From: Rhizobiaceae bacterium
GTDB taxonomy: Bacteria > Pseudomonadota > Alphaproteobacteria > Rhizobiales > Rhizobiaceae
Length of the DNA: 7,009 nucleotides
Direction of reading: 5' to 3'
Assembly (NCBI GenBank): GCA_016793565.1
Contig: JAEUMA010000102.1
Coordinates: forward strand, 1-7,009
This document shows positions 1-5,695 of this stretch, in pieces. The notes under the pieces are model-generated. The model did no database searches. It was not told where the DNA came from and worked only from the letters and a program-made list of their open reading frames with translations. The position numbers and the translations under genes are program-made. How positions within the stretch are numbered: the first letter of the stretch is position 1; every line of letters begins with the position of its first letter.

Positions 1-135
1 TCGCTCTACCCGGCGCAGGCGGTGGGCCAGCAGACGCGTCTCGGCCGGTTAGGCGCAGGCGCGGCGGCCGACTTCGTGCATCTGTCGGACGCGCTCGAGG
101 TGAAGGGCGTGTGGGTGGGCGCACGGGCGGCGTAG
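1..135 (+). CDS. nagA: C-terminal end of probable N-acetylglucosamine-6-phosphate deacetylase (partial)
   Basis: Reading frame 1 is open from the first base to a TAG at 133-135 and gives 44 residues, starting SLYPAQAVGQQTRLGRLGAG and ending VKGVWVGARAA. The order YPA, then GRLGAGAAADFV, then a short beta strand ending in VWVGA is the usual tail of amidohydrolase-superfamily deacetylases of the NagA type, where the final strands complete the small beta-sandwich domain. NagA removes the acetyl group from N-acetylglucosamine-6-phosphate in the cytoplasm, feeding amino sugars into glycolysis or wall synthesis. The metal-binding and catalytic residues lie outside the window, so another amidohydrolase with the same tail (for example a dihydroorotase-like or adenine deaminase-like enzyme) is not excluded. 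It is the only plus-strand gene here and converges on the BMP gene. Confidence 0.72.
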   Translation, partial: SLYPAQAVGQQTRLGRLGAGAAADFVHLSDALEVKGVWVGARAA

Positions 136-177
136 CTGCGGGCCGGCCGTTCGAGCCGCCTTCCGAACAACTGCAAC

Positions 178-241
178 GGCGGCGTTCCTTCGCACCCCCC
201 TTTGTCCTGCCGGACAGAGGGGGGTTCGAAGAAACGCGGCC
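178..241. repeat. Near-perfect 64-bp palindrome in convergent gap
   Basis: Arms 178-207 and 212-241 pair without bulges around a 4-nt loop (TGCC, 208-211). Of 30 positions, 27 pair (one as G-U, 202/217); the mismatches are 181/238, 187/232 and 193/226. The core is a C6 run pairing with a G6 run, followed by TTTGTCC against GGACAGA. It lies between the ends of two convergent genes. No T-run follows on the plus strand, so it is not a canonical terminator, although the hairpin could still stop or protect the nagA transcript. From memory, cores resembling CCTGCCGGACA flanked by C and G runs are scattered through Mesorhizobium-like genomes, so I take it to be a copy of a dispersed palindromic repeat. 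Confidence 0.8.
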
Positions 242-269
242 TATTACGTATCGGCGCGGCACTATTCCC

Positions 270-302
270 AAAAAGCAAAACCGCCGGGCTTTCGCCCGGC
301 GG
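270..302 (-). terminator. Rho-independent terminator of the BMP-family gene
   Basis: On the minus strand a perfect 9-bp GC stem (CCGCCGGGC with GCCCGGCGG, plus positions 281-289 and 294-302) closes a GAAA tetraloop and is followed by TTTTGCTTTTT (270-280). It begins 28 nt after the stop codon of the BMP gene. Stem, GNRA-type loop and T-tract all fit an intrinsic terminator. Confidence 0.93.
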
Positions 303-330
303 CTCGCAATTTCCGGACAGTACCGGAAGA

Positions 331-1320
331 TCAGTACGGGCAGGCGTCGTCCGACATGTAATCGTGGACTTCGATCGTGCCGGCGATAATGTCGGCCTTG
401 GCCTTATCGACGGCGGCCTGCATCTCGGGCGTGATCAGCGCCTTGTTGTTGTCGTCCAGCGCCCAGTCGACGCCGCCTTCCTTGAGGCCGAGATTGTTGA
501 TGCCGGCCTTGAACGAGCCGTTCTTGGCATCGGTGAAGGCGTTGTAGACGGCCGTGTCGACGCGCTTCAGCATCGAGGTGAGCACCTTGCCGGGCTGCAG
601 GCCGTTCTGGTTGCTATCGACGCCGATGCCGAGCTTTCCGGCATCAGCAGCAGCCTGCAGCACGCCGACGCCCGTGCCGCCCGCCGCCGCGTAGACGACA
701 TCCGCGCCCTGGTCGATCTGCGTCTTGGTGATTTCACCACCCTTGGTCGGGTCGTTCCAGGCGGCCGGCGTGTCGCCGGTCATGTTCTGGATGACCTCGG
801 TCGCGCCGCCGGCCTTGGCGCCGCCGACATAGCCGCAGCCGAAGCGGCGGATGAGCGGAATGTCCATGCCGCCGACGAAGCCGACCTTCTTGGAGGTCGA
901 AGCCATGCCGGCCAGCACGCCGACGAGGTAGGAGCCTTCCTGCTCCTTGAACACGATCGAGCGGATGTTCGGCTTGTCGACCACCATGTCGACAATCGCG
1001 AAGTTGAGGTCCGGATAGTCGGTGGCGACCTTGTCGAGCGCCTCAGCCCAGGAGAAACCCGTCATCACGATAGGGTTGCGGCCCTGTTCGGCGAAATGGC
1101 GCAACGCCTGCTCGCGCTGCGAGGCGTTGGAAACCTCGAACTCCACATAGGCGACGCCGGTCTCCGCCTTGAACTTCTCGGCGCCGTTGAAGGCCGCCTC
1201 GTTGAAGGACTTGTCGAACTTGCCGCCCAGGTCATAAAGCAGCGCCGGCTGGATATCGGCGGCGAAGGCCGACGCGCTCATGGCGGTGGCAGCCAGCAGG
1301 CCAAGAACAAAACGTTTCAT
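331..1320 (-). CDS. BMP/PnrA-family periplasmic substrate-binding protein of an ABC transporter
   Basis: A protein of 329 residues with a cleavable signal peptide: MKR, a hydrophobic stretch at about 4-19, and a probable cut after AFA (residue 20). No lipobox cysteine is present, so the mature protein should be soluble in the periplasm rather than a lipoprotein. Family marks, in order: DLGGKFDKSFN (30-40) in the first ligand-binding loop, KEQEGSYLVGVLAG (125-138), VGFVGGMDIPLIRRF (146-160), the AWNDP loop (187-191), and GVDSNQN (233-239), the last matching the site that contacts the sugar in PnrA-like proteins. Known members bind purine nucleosides or bases; the ligand here is inferred, not shown. 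The start at 1320 is chosen because the signal peptide begins there and AGGGTG lies 8 nt upstream; an in-frame ATG at 1425 would add 35 Arg-rich residues before the signal peptide. A strong terminator follows, and no ATPase or permease gene adjoins it on either side. Confidence 0.95.
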   Translation of the reverse strand: MKRFVLGLLAATAMSASAFAADIQPALLYDLGGKFDKSFNEAAFNGAEKFKAETGVAYVEFEVSNASQREQALRHFAEQGRNPIVMTGFSWAEALDKVATDYPDLNFAIVDMVVDKPNIRSIVFKEQEGSYLVGVLAGMASTSKKVGFVGGMDIPLIRRFGCGYVGGAKAGGATEVIQNMTGDTPAAWNDPTKGGEITKTQIDQGADVVYAAAGGTGVGVLQAAADAGKLGIGVDSNQNGLQPGKVLTSMLKRVDTAVYNAFTDAKNGSFKAGINNLGLKEGGVDWALDDNNKALITPEMQAAVDKAKADIIAGTIEVHDYMSDDACPY

Positions 1321-1385
1321 GTGATCCACACCCTGTCGGTTTCTTCTTTCGCGGCGCCTGCGAGCCGGCCACCCGGGCGGATCGG

Positions 1386-1423
1386 GGCGCATGGCGAGGC
1401 TCGTTTCGCCCCGCTCATGCGCC
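1386..1423. promoter_or_regulatory. Inverted repeat upstream of the BMP gene (possible operator)
   Basis: GGCGCATG (1386-1393) and its exact complement CATGCGCC (1416-1423) flank a 22-bp centre in which GGCGA (1393-1397) and TCGCC (1406-1410) can also pair. It sits about 65-105 bp before the BMP start codon, where an operator or a structured leader might lie. I could not place convincing -35 and -10 boxes around it. GC-rich DNA yields such 8-bp dyads by chance fairly often, so its function is speculative. Confidence 0.35.
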
Positions 1424-1472
1424 AATCTTGCATGCCCTCAGGCAAAATTCACGCGGAATTTCGACCGTTTGG

Positions 1473-1496
1473 AAAAACTTCGACGCGCAGTCGAAG
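1473..1496 (-). terminator. Rho-independent terminator of msrA
   Basis: On the minus strand CTTCGAC (plus 1490-1496) pairs with GTCGAAG (1478-1484) around a 5-nt loop, followed directly by TTTTT (1473-1477). It begins 3 nt after the msrA stop codon, so the transcript ends almost at once after the gene and is insulated from the BMP gene downstream. Confidence 0.88.
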
Positions 1497-1499
1497 CGG

Positions 1500-2162
1500 T
1501 CAGGCCGCGGCAGCCGGGATCGGACAGCTGACGCCGGTGCCCTTCAGGCCGCAATATCCGTAAGGGTTCTTGGACAGATATTGCTGGTGATCGGCCTCGG
1601 CGAAGTAGAATTCCGGCGCAGGCGCTATTTCGGTCGTGATGCGGCTGCCTGACACGGCGTTGAGCGCGGCCTGATAGGCGTCGCGCGAGGCGACAGCCTG
1701 GCGCTGCTGCTCCTCGCCGAAGGTGTAGATGGCCGAGCGATAGGTGGTGCCCACGTCGTTTCCCTGGCGCATGCCCTGGGTGGGATCGTGCTCCTCCCAG
1801 AACAGCTTCAGCAGTTCGGAATAGGAAACGATCTTCGGGTCGAACACGACGAGCACGACCTCGGTGTGCCCGGTCAGGCCCGTGCACGTCTCCTGATAGG
1901 TCGGGTTCGGTGTCACGCCGCCGGCGAAACCAACCGCCGTCACCCAGACGCCGGGCATCTGCCAGAAGAGGCGCTCGGCGCCCCAGAAGCAGCCCATGCC
2001 GAACATCGCCATTTCCAAGCCTTCTGGATAGGGTCCCTTGAGAGGATGGCCGGAGACATGGTGCGTGGTCGCGGTCGGGATCGGGCGATCGCGCCCGGGC
2101 AGCGCCTCACCCGGCTTGGGCAGGTGCAGCTTCTTGTTCAGCATGTCGCTCAGAAAGAACAT
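1500..2162 (-). CDS. msrA: Peptide-methionine (S)-S-oxide reductase MsrA
   Basis: A protein of 220 residues that reduces the S epimer of methionine sulfoxide, free or in proteins, back to methionine, with electrons normally from thioredoxin. The catalytic motif GMGCFWGAER is present with the nucleophile at Cys58, and the resolving cysteines sit in the tail motif GYCGLKGTGVSCP (Cys204 and Cys213), so this is the two-resolving-cysteine type like the E. coli enzyme. Other family marks are VGFAGG, NPTYQ..C.GLTGHTEVV, FWEEHDPTQ..RQGNDVGTQYRS-like (here GTTYRS) and AE.DHQQYL. There is no signal peptide, so it is cytoplasmic. The start at 2162 has AAGGGAG 6 nt upstream; the frame is open for a further 107 codons upstream, but that stretch is Arg/Ser-rich and overlaps the small membrane gene in another frame. 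A terminator follows at once. The upstream neighbour ends 34 nt away on the same strand, suggesting cotranscription. Confidence 0.98.
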   Translation of the reverse strand: MFFLSDMLNKKLHLPKPGEALPGRDRPIPTATTHHVSGHPLKGPYPEGLEMAMFGMGCFWGAERLFWQMPGVWVTAVGFAGGVTPNPTYQETCTGLTGHTEVVLVVFDPKIVSYSELLKLFWEEHDPTQGMRQGNDVGTTYRSAIYTFGEEQQRQAVASRDAYQAALNAVSGSRITTEIAPAPEFYFAEADHQQYLSKNPYGYCGLKGTGVSCPIPAAAA

Positions 2163-2196
2163 CGATTTCTCCCTTCGTGGACCGGCGGACGGCCGG

Positions 2197-2523
2197 TCAT
2201 ACCTCTGCGGCGAAACGGGGGCCGCGGCGCTGTGGTCGCCGGCCAGCCGCGTAGAACAGGAATGCGAGCGCCAGGAACACGACGAAGCCCGGCAAGGCCA
2301 GCACGTAACCGGCGAGCATCTGCCAGACCTGCGATCCAAGCGACCCTTCGACGAATCCCCGCGCCGCCTCCAGGCTGTCGGGTGAAACGCTTTCCCAACT
2401 GGACGACAGCGGCGTGAGAACGAGCCGCGAGGCCGCGACCGTGCGCGTGGTGTCCAGCACCGCCATGATGACCGCGACGGCAAGCAGAACGGTGGCGATG
2501 GTGCGGAACAGGAAACGGATCAT
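2197..2523 (-). CDS. Small two-helix membrane protein of unknown function
   Basis: A protein of 108 residues starting MIRFLFRTIATVLLAVAVIM. Two hydrophobic segments, about residues 4-24 and 68-92, are joined by a polar stretch of about 40 residues holding DTTRTVAASRLVLTP and SSSWESVSPDSLEAARGF; the tail is basic (GRRPQRRGPRF). The R-rich start and R-rich end suggest both termini are cytoplasmic with the loop in the periplasm. I recall rhizobial proteins that look like this being labelled PetM-family cytochrome b6f subunit 7, but nothing here supports a role in a b6f complex, so I give no function. Coding is supported by the two coherent helices, by short spacing to msrA (34 nt) on the same strand, and by a possible promoter upstream. 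The ribosome-binding site is weak, so the exact start is less sure than the frame. Confidence 0.75.
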   Translation of the reverse strand: MIRFLFRTIATVLLAVAVIMAVLDTTRTVAASRLVLTPLSSSWESVSPDSLEAARGFVEGSLGSQVWQMLAGYVLALPGFVVFLALAFLFYAAGRRPQRRGPRFAAEV

Positions 2524-2565
2524 CTCGGTCGGCAGATCGGGCCTGCACTCGGGCTTTCGGACCTA

Positions 2566-2594
2566 GAGATATGGTGCCGGTGCCCGTTGTGCAA
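2566..2594 (-). promoter_or_regulatory. Possible promoter of the small membrane protein-msrA pair
   Basis: On the minus strand TTGCAC (plus 2589-2594) and TATCTC (2566-2571) are 17 bp apart, and the start codon is about 43 bp downstream. Each box matches the vegetative consensus at only about half its positions, so this is a weak call based on spacing and place. Confidence 0.35.
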
Positions 2595-2610
2595 ATGGGC
2601 GCCTAAAGTT

Positions 2611-2654
2611 CACCCCACCCCTAACCCCTCCCCTCAAGGGGGAGAGGGCGAGGG
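2611..2654. repeat. G/C-run palindromic repeat downstream of gyrB
   Basis: C-rich runs (CACCCCACCCCTAACCCCTC, then CCCTC) fold onto a G-rich run ending at 2654. The core pairs 2630-2633 with 2638-2641 around a TCAA loop and extends outward to 2625/2648 with two single-base bulges. It starts 8 nt after the gyrB stop in the sense of gyrB transcription. No T-run follows the stem on the minus strand, so it is not a standard intrinsic terminator, although it may mark or stabilise the gyrB 3' end. The pattern looks like a common dispersed intergenic repeat of rhizobial genomes (recollection, not checked). Confidence 0.65.
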
Positions 2655-2661
2655 TGCCGCG

Positions 2662-5130
2662 CTAGACGTCGAGATTGGCGACGTTGAGCGCGTTTTCCTG
2701 GATGAAGTCGCGGCGCGGCTCGACATCGTCGCCCATCAGCCGTGCGAACAGGCTGTCGGCGTCGGTGGCGTCGTTGACCTTGACCTGCAGCAGCGAACGC
2801 ACGTTCGGGTCGAGCGTGGTCTCCCAGAGCTGCTCAGCGTTCATCTCGCCCAGGCCCTTGTAGCGCTGGACGGACAGCCCCTTGCGGCCGACGTCGAAGA
2901 CGGCCTCCAGCAGATGCAGCGGACCCGAGATCGCCTGCGCCTCGTCCTTGCGGCGAAGCACCGGCGGCTGCGCATAAATCTCGCCCAGCCGGGCCGCGTA
3001 GCGGTCGATGGCGCGCGCGTCGGCCGAATTGATCAGCGCCATGTCCAGCATGGCCACTTCCTTGACGCTGCGCACCGTGCGCTCGAACACGTAACCCCCG
3101 GGCCCCTCGTTGGAAGGATTAATGCGGCCGCTCCAGCCGCGCTCGGTATCCTCGGCGATGGCGTCCAGCCGGCGGGCGATCTGCGCTGCCATCTCGTTGG
3201 CGCGTCCCAAATCGTCGAAGATATCGGGACGCAGCGCGCCGGCAATGGCCGCCTGCTCCACCACGGCGCGCGAATAGCGCGAATGCAAGCCCTGAACGAG
3301 CTGGCGCAGGGCGCGCGCATCCTGCACGGCCGCGCGCAGATCGGCGCCGGCCCTTACCTCGCCGGAGGCCAGCGAAAGCGTCGTATCGTCGAGGCCCGTG
3401 TCGATGAGGTAATCCTCGAACGCCGCTTCGTCCTTCACATATTGCGCGCTCTTGCCGCGCGCGACCTTGTAAAGGGGCGGCTGCGCGATGAAGAGGTGGC
3501 CGCGCTCGATCAGCTCCGGCATCTGGCGGAAAAAGAAGGTCAGCAGCAACGTACGGATGTGGGCGCCGTCGACGTCGGCGTCCGTCATGATGATGATCTT
3601 GTGATAGCGCAGCTTGTCGGCGTTGAACTCGTCCTTGCCGATGCCGGTGCCGAGCGCCGTGATCATGGTGCCGATCATTTCGGAACTGAGCATACGGTCG
3701 AAGCGAGCACGCTCGACGTTCAGGATCTTGCCGCGCAAGGGCAGGATCGCCTGGTTCTGCCGCGATCGGCCACCCTTGGCGGAACCGCCGGCGGAGTCGC
3801 CCTCGACGATGAACAGTTCGGACTTGGCCGGATCCCGCTCCTGGCAGTCCGCCAGCTTGCCGGGCAGAGACGTGATGCCTAGCGTGCTCTTGCGCGTGAT
3901 ATCGCGGGCCTTGCGGGCGGCCTCACGGGCGGCAGCCGCCTGGATGACCTTCTCGACGACGATCTTGGCTTCGGCCGGATGCTCCTCCAGCCAGGTGCCG
4001 AGCGCCTCGTTGACGAGGCCTTCGACCACCGGCCGCACCTCCGAAGACACCAGCTTGTCCTTGGTCTGGGAAGAAAATTTCGGGTCGGGCACCTTGACCG
4101 AAAGGACGGCGGTCAGCCCCTCGCGGCAGTCATCGCCGGTCAGCGCGACCTTTTCCTTCTTGGTGAGGCCAGAGCTTTCGCCGTAGCCGGTGACCTGACG
4201 GGTGAGCGCGCCACGAAAGCCGGCGAGATGTGTGCCGCCGTCGCGCTGGGGAATGTTGTTGGTGAAGGCCAGCACGTTCTCGTGGTAGCTGTCGTTCCAC
4301 CACATGGCCACCTCGACGGCAATGCCGTCGCGCTCGGCCCGGATGGCGACGGGCGTATCGATCAACGGCTTCTTGGCGCGGTCGAGATAGCGAACGAACT
4401 CCTCCAGACCGCCGTCGTAATGCAGTTCCTGGCGCTTGACGTCGGCGTGGCGCGCGTCGGTGAGCACGATGCGGACGCCGGAATTGAGGAAGGCGAGTTC
4501 GCGCAGCCTGTGCTCCAGCGTGCCGTAGTCGAACTCGATCATGCTGAATGTTTCGGCGGACGGAAAGAAGCTGATCTCGCTGCCGCTGCGGCCCTCGTAG
4601 GTTCCCGGCAGCTTCTGCGGGACATAGCTGCCCGTCTGCTTAAGAGGGGCATCCGCATCGCCATGGGTGAAGCCCATCTCGAAGATCTTGCCGTCGCGGC
4701 GGATTTTCAGCCTCAACCAAGCCGACAGGGCGTTGACCACCGACACGCCGACGCCGTGCAGGCCGCCTGAGACCTTGTAGGAATTCTGGTCGAACTTCCC
4801 CCCCGCGTGCAGCTGCGTCATGATCACTTCGGCAGCGGAGACCCCCTCCTCGTGCATGTCGGTGGGAATGCCGCGACCGTTGTCCACCACGGTGCAGGAA
4901 CCGTCGGGGTTGAGCGTGACCGACACCAGGTCGGCATGGCCGGCCAATGCTTCGTCGATGGCGTTGTCGACCACCTCGTAGACCATGTGGTGGAGGCCGG
5001 AGCCGTCGTCGGTGTCGCCGATATACATGCCCGGCCGCTTGCGCACGGCATCCAGGCCCTTGAGAACCTTGATGGAATCGGCGCCGTACTCGGAGCCCGC
5101 CGGGGGCTGGATCAACGGATCTGCGCTCAT
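2662..5130 (-). CDS. gyrB: DNA gyrase subunit B
   Basis: A complete protein of 822 residues, the ATPase subunit of the GyrA2GyrB2 type II topoisomerase that adds negative supercoils to DNA. GHKL ATPase domain: EVVDNAIDEA (catalytic Glu52, Mg-binding Asn56), VVDNGRGIP (Asp83), GGLHGVGVS (122-130), and the transducer loop QTKDKL with Gln355 and Lys357. TOPRIM domain: VEGDSAGGSAKGG (Glu443, Asp445) and TDADVDGAHIRTLL (Asp517, Asp519, Asp521). A Gram-negative type insertion of about 165 residues (roughly 580-745) separates this from the conserved tail QRYKGLGEMNAEQLWETT and MGDDVEPRRDFI, which binds GyrA; this explains a length similar to E. coli GyrB. Arg466 stands where E. coli has Lys447, a common natural difference. 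An in-frame TAA lies directly before the ATG at 5130, so the start is fixed; the ribosome-binding site (AGAAAG, 6 nt) is weak. It has its own promoter and appears to be a single-gene unit. Confidence 0.99.
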   Translation of the reverse strand: MSADPLIQPPAGSEYGADSIKVLKGLDAVRKRPGMYIGDTDDGSGLHHMVYEVVDNAIDEALAGHADLVSVTLNPDGSCTVVDNGRGIPTDMHEEGVSAAEVIMTQLHAGGKFDQNSYKVSGGLHGVGVSVVNALSAWLRLKIRRDGKIFEMGFTHGDADAPLKQTGSYVPQKLPGTYEGRSGSEISFFPSAETFSMIEFDYGTLEHRLRELAFLNSGVRIVLTDARHADVKRQELHYDGGLEEFVRYLDRAKKPLIDTPVAIRAERDGIAVEVAMWWNDSYHENVLAFTNNIPQRDGGTHLAGFRGALTRQVTGYGESSGLTKKEKVALTGDDCREGLTAVLSVKVPDPKFSSQTKDKLVSSEVRPVVEGLVNEALGTWLEEHPAEAKIVVEKVIQAAAAREAARKARDITRKSTLGITSLPGKLADCQERDPAKSELFIVEGDSAGGSAKGGRSRQNQAILPLRGKILNVERARFDRMLSSEMIGTMITALGTGIGKDEFNADKLRYHKIIIMTDADVDGAHIRTLLLTFFFRQMPELIERGHLFIAQPPLYKVARGKSAQYVKDEAAFEDYLIDTGLDDTTLSLASGEVRAGADLRAAVQDARALRQLVQGLHSRYSRAVVEQAAIAGALRPDIFDDLGRANEMAAQIARRLDAIAEDTERGWSGRINPSNEGPGGYVFERTVRSVKEVAMLDMALINSADARAIDRYAARLGEIYAQPPVLRRKDEAQAISGPLHLLEAVFDVGRKGLSVQRYKGLGEMNAEQLWETTLDPNVRSLLQVKVNDATDADSLFARLMGDDVEPRRDFIQENALNVANLDV

Positions 5131-5204
5131 TTATTGCTTTCTTCGAAGTGCCGTCCGAGACCCAAGGAGAGCGGGCTGCGATTCGACGGATTTTCTATCC
5201 CCCG

Positions 5205-5233
5205 AATATAGGCTGCGAAGGCCGATTTTCCAA
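5205..5233 (-). promoter_or_regulatory. gyrB: gyrB promoter
   Basis: On the minus strand TTGGAA (plus 5228-5233) and TATATT (5205-5210) are exactly 17 bp apart, in a locally AT-richer stretch of otherwise GC-rich DNA. This fits a housekeeping sigma-70 promoter. The start point would fall near 5198, giving a leader of about 65-70 nt before the gyrB ATG. Confidence 0.75.
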
Positions 5234-5290
5234 GTTTTTCAGGCATTTTAGAGGTGGAAAGAGCGGCCGTTCACGACGATCGCGCACCCC

Positions 5291-5695
5291 TCATGAATGG
5301 GTGATCGAGCCGTCCTGCGAAACCGTGACAACGCGCGACCGGAAATCCCCAAAACGGGCGCTGTCGAGCCTCACGGCCACCGGCACCGGCCAACCCATTT
5401 CGCGCGCCACGATCAGCCCCAGCAGCAGGATGGCGTCCGGTTCGTGCATGACGATCGCCGCCGGCGCGCGGCCGGCGTGGACAAGTTCCAGCAGCACCGC
5501 CGAGGCGGAGGACGAGCCGATCGTGCCGGGCAGGAAGAGCACCTTGCCGGCCACGCACTCGCCGCTCTGCGGATGCCGGACGTCGGCGATGCGGCCGCTG
5601 GCGGGATCGACGCCGCCCCAGAAACTGATCGGCGCCGACAGGACCAGCGCCTCGCCCTCCCCGCCTTCGCCGGGAACCAGGATATCGGCCTTCAT
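5291..5695 (-). CDS. Aconitase X small (swivel) subunit, DUF126; probable cis-3-hydroxy-L-proline dehydratase subunit
   Basis: A protein of 134 residues. The DUF126 core is plain: LVLSAPISFWGGVDPASGRI (about 18-36), DVRHPQSGECVAGKVLFLPG (38-57), then TIGSSSASAVLLEL (58-71) and EPDAILLLGLIVAREMGWP (85-103). It corresponds to the swivelling domain of aconitases; the serine-rich GSSS loop (60-63) is where the family's essential active-site serine lies. It works only with the large subunit, whose gene precedes it and overlaps it by 4 nt (ATGA, 5692-5695), so translation is probably coupled. In many bacteria the two parts are fused in one chain; here they are separate genes (the two-gene bacterial type). 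Archaeal relatives dehydrate a mevalonate phosphate instead, but a bacterial catabolic role is far more likely. No clear intrinsic terminator follows; gyrB begins 160 bp further on. Confidence 0.94.
   Translation of the reverse strand: MKADILVPGEGGEGEALVLSAPISFWGGVDPASGRIADVRHPQSGECVAGKVLFLPGTIGSSSASAVLLELVHAGRAPAAIVMHEPDAILLLGLIVAREMGWPVPVAVRLDSARFGDFRSRVVTVSQDGSITHS

Noticed and set aside
1321..1425. Longer N-terminus for the BMP protein from the ATG at 1423-1425
   Set aside because: It would place 35 mostly charged residues before an otherwise perfect signal peptide and lacks a better ribosome-binding site than the start at 1320.
202..1563. Plus-strand open frame of 453 codons opposite the BMP gene
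   Set aside because: It covers the reverse of a gene with clear family motifs and a signal peptide; its protein is rich in Arg, Ala, Gly, Val and His-Asp pairs, as expected from the antisense of high-GC coding DNA, and shows no domain.
1438..1887. Minus-strand open frame of 149 codons inside msrA
   Set aside because: It is an out-of-frame shadow of msrA with Arg/His-rich composition and no motif.
2163..2483. Longer N-terminus for MsrA from 2483
   Set aside because: The extra 107 residues are Arg/Ser/Pro-rich without motifs and overlap the small membrane gene in another frame; the ATG at 2162 has a good ribosome-binding site.
2197..2523. Naming the small membrane protein a cytochrome b6f subunit (PetM)
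   Set aside because: True PetM is a very short single-helix subunit of photosynthetic b6f; this protein has two helices, and nothing in the window suggests such a complex.
2587..3882. Plus-strand open frame of 431 codons opposite gyrB (and others at 3979-4770 and 4807-5211)
   Set aside because: These are antisense mirrors of gyrB in GC-rich codon use; no ribosome-binding site or recognisable motif supports them.
5258..5275. Possible terminator of the aconitase X operon around the CGGCCG palindrome
   Set aside because: The stem is short, with mismatches beyond six bases, and is not followed by a proper T-run; not enough for a terminator call.
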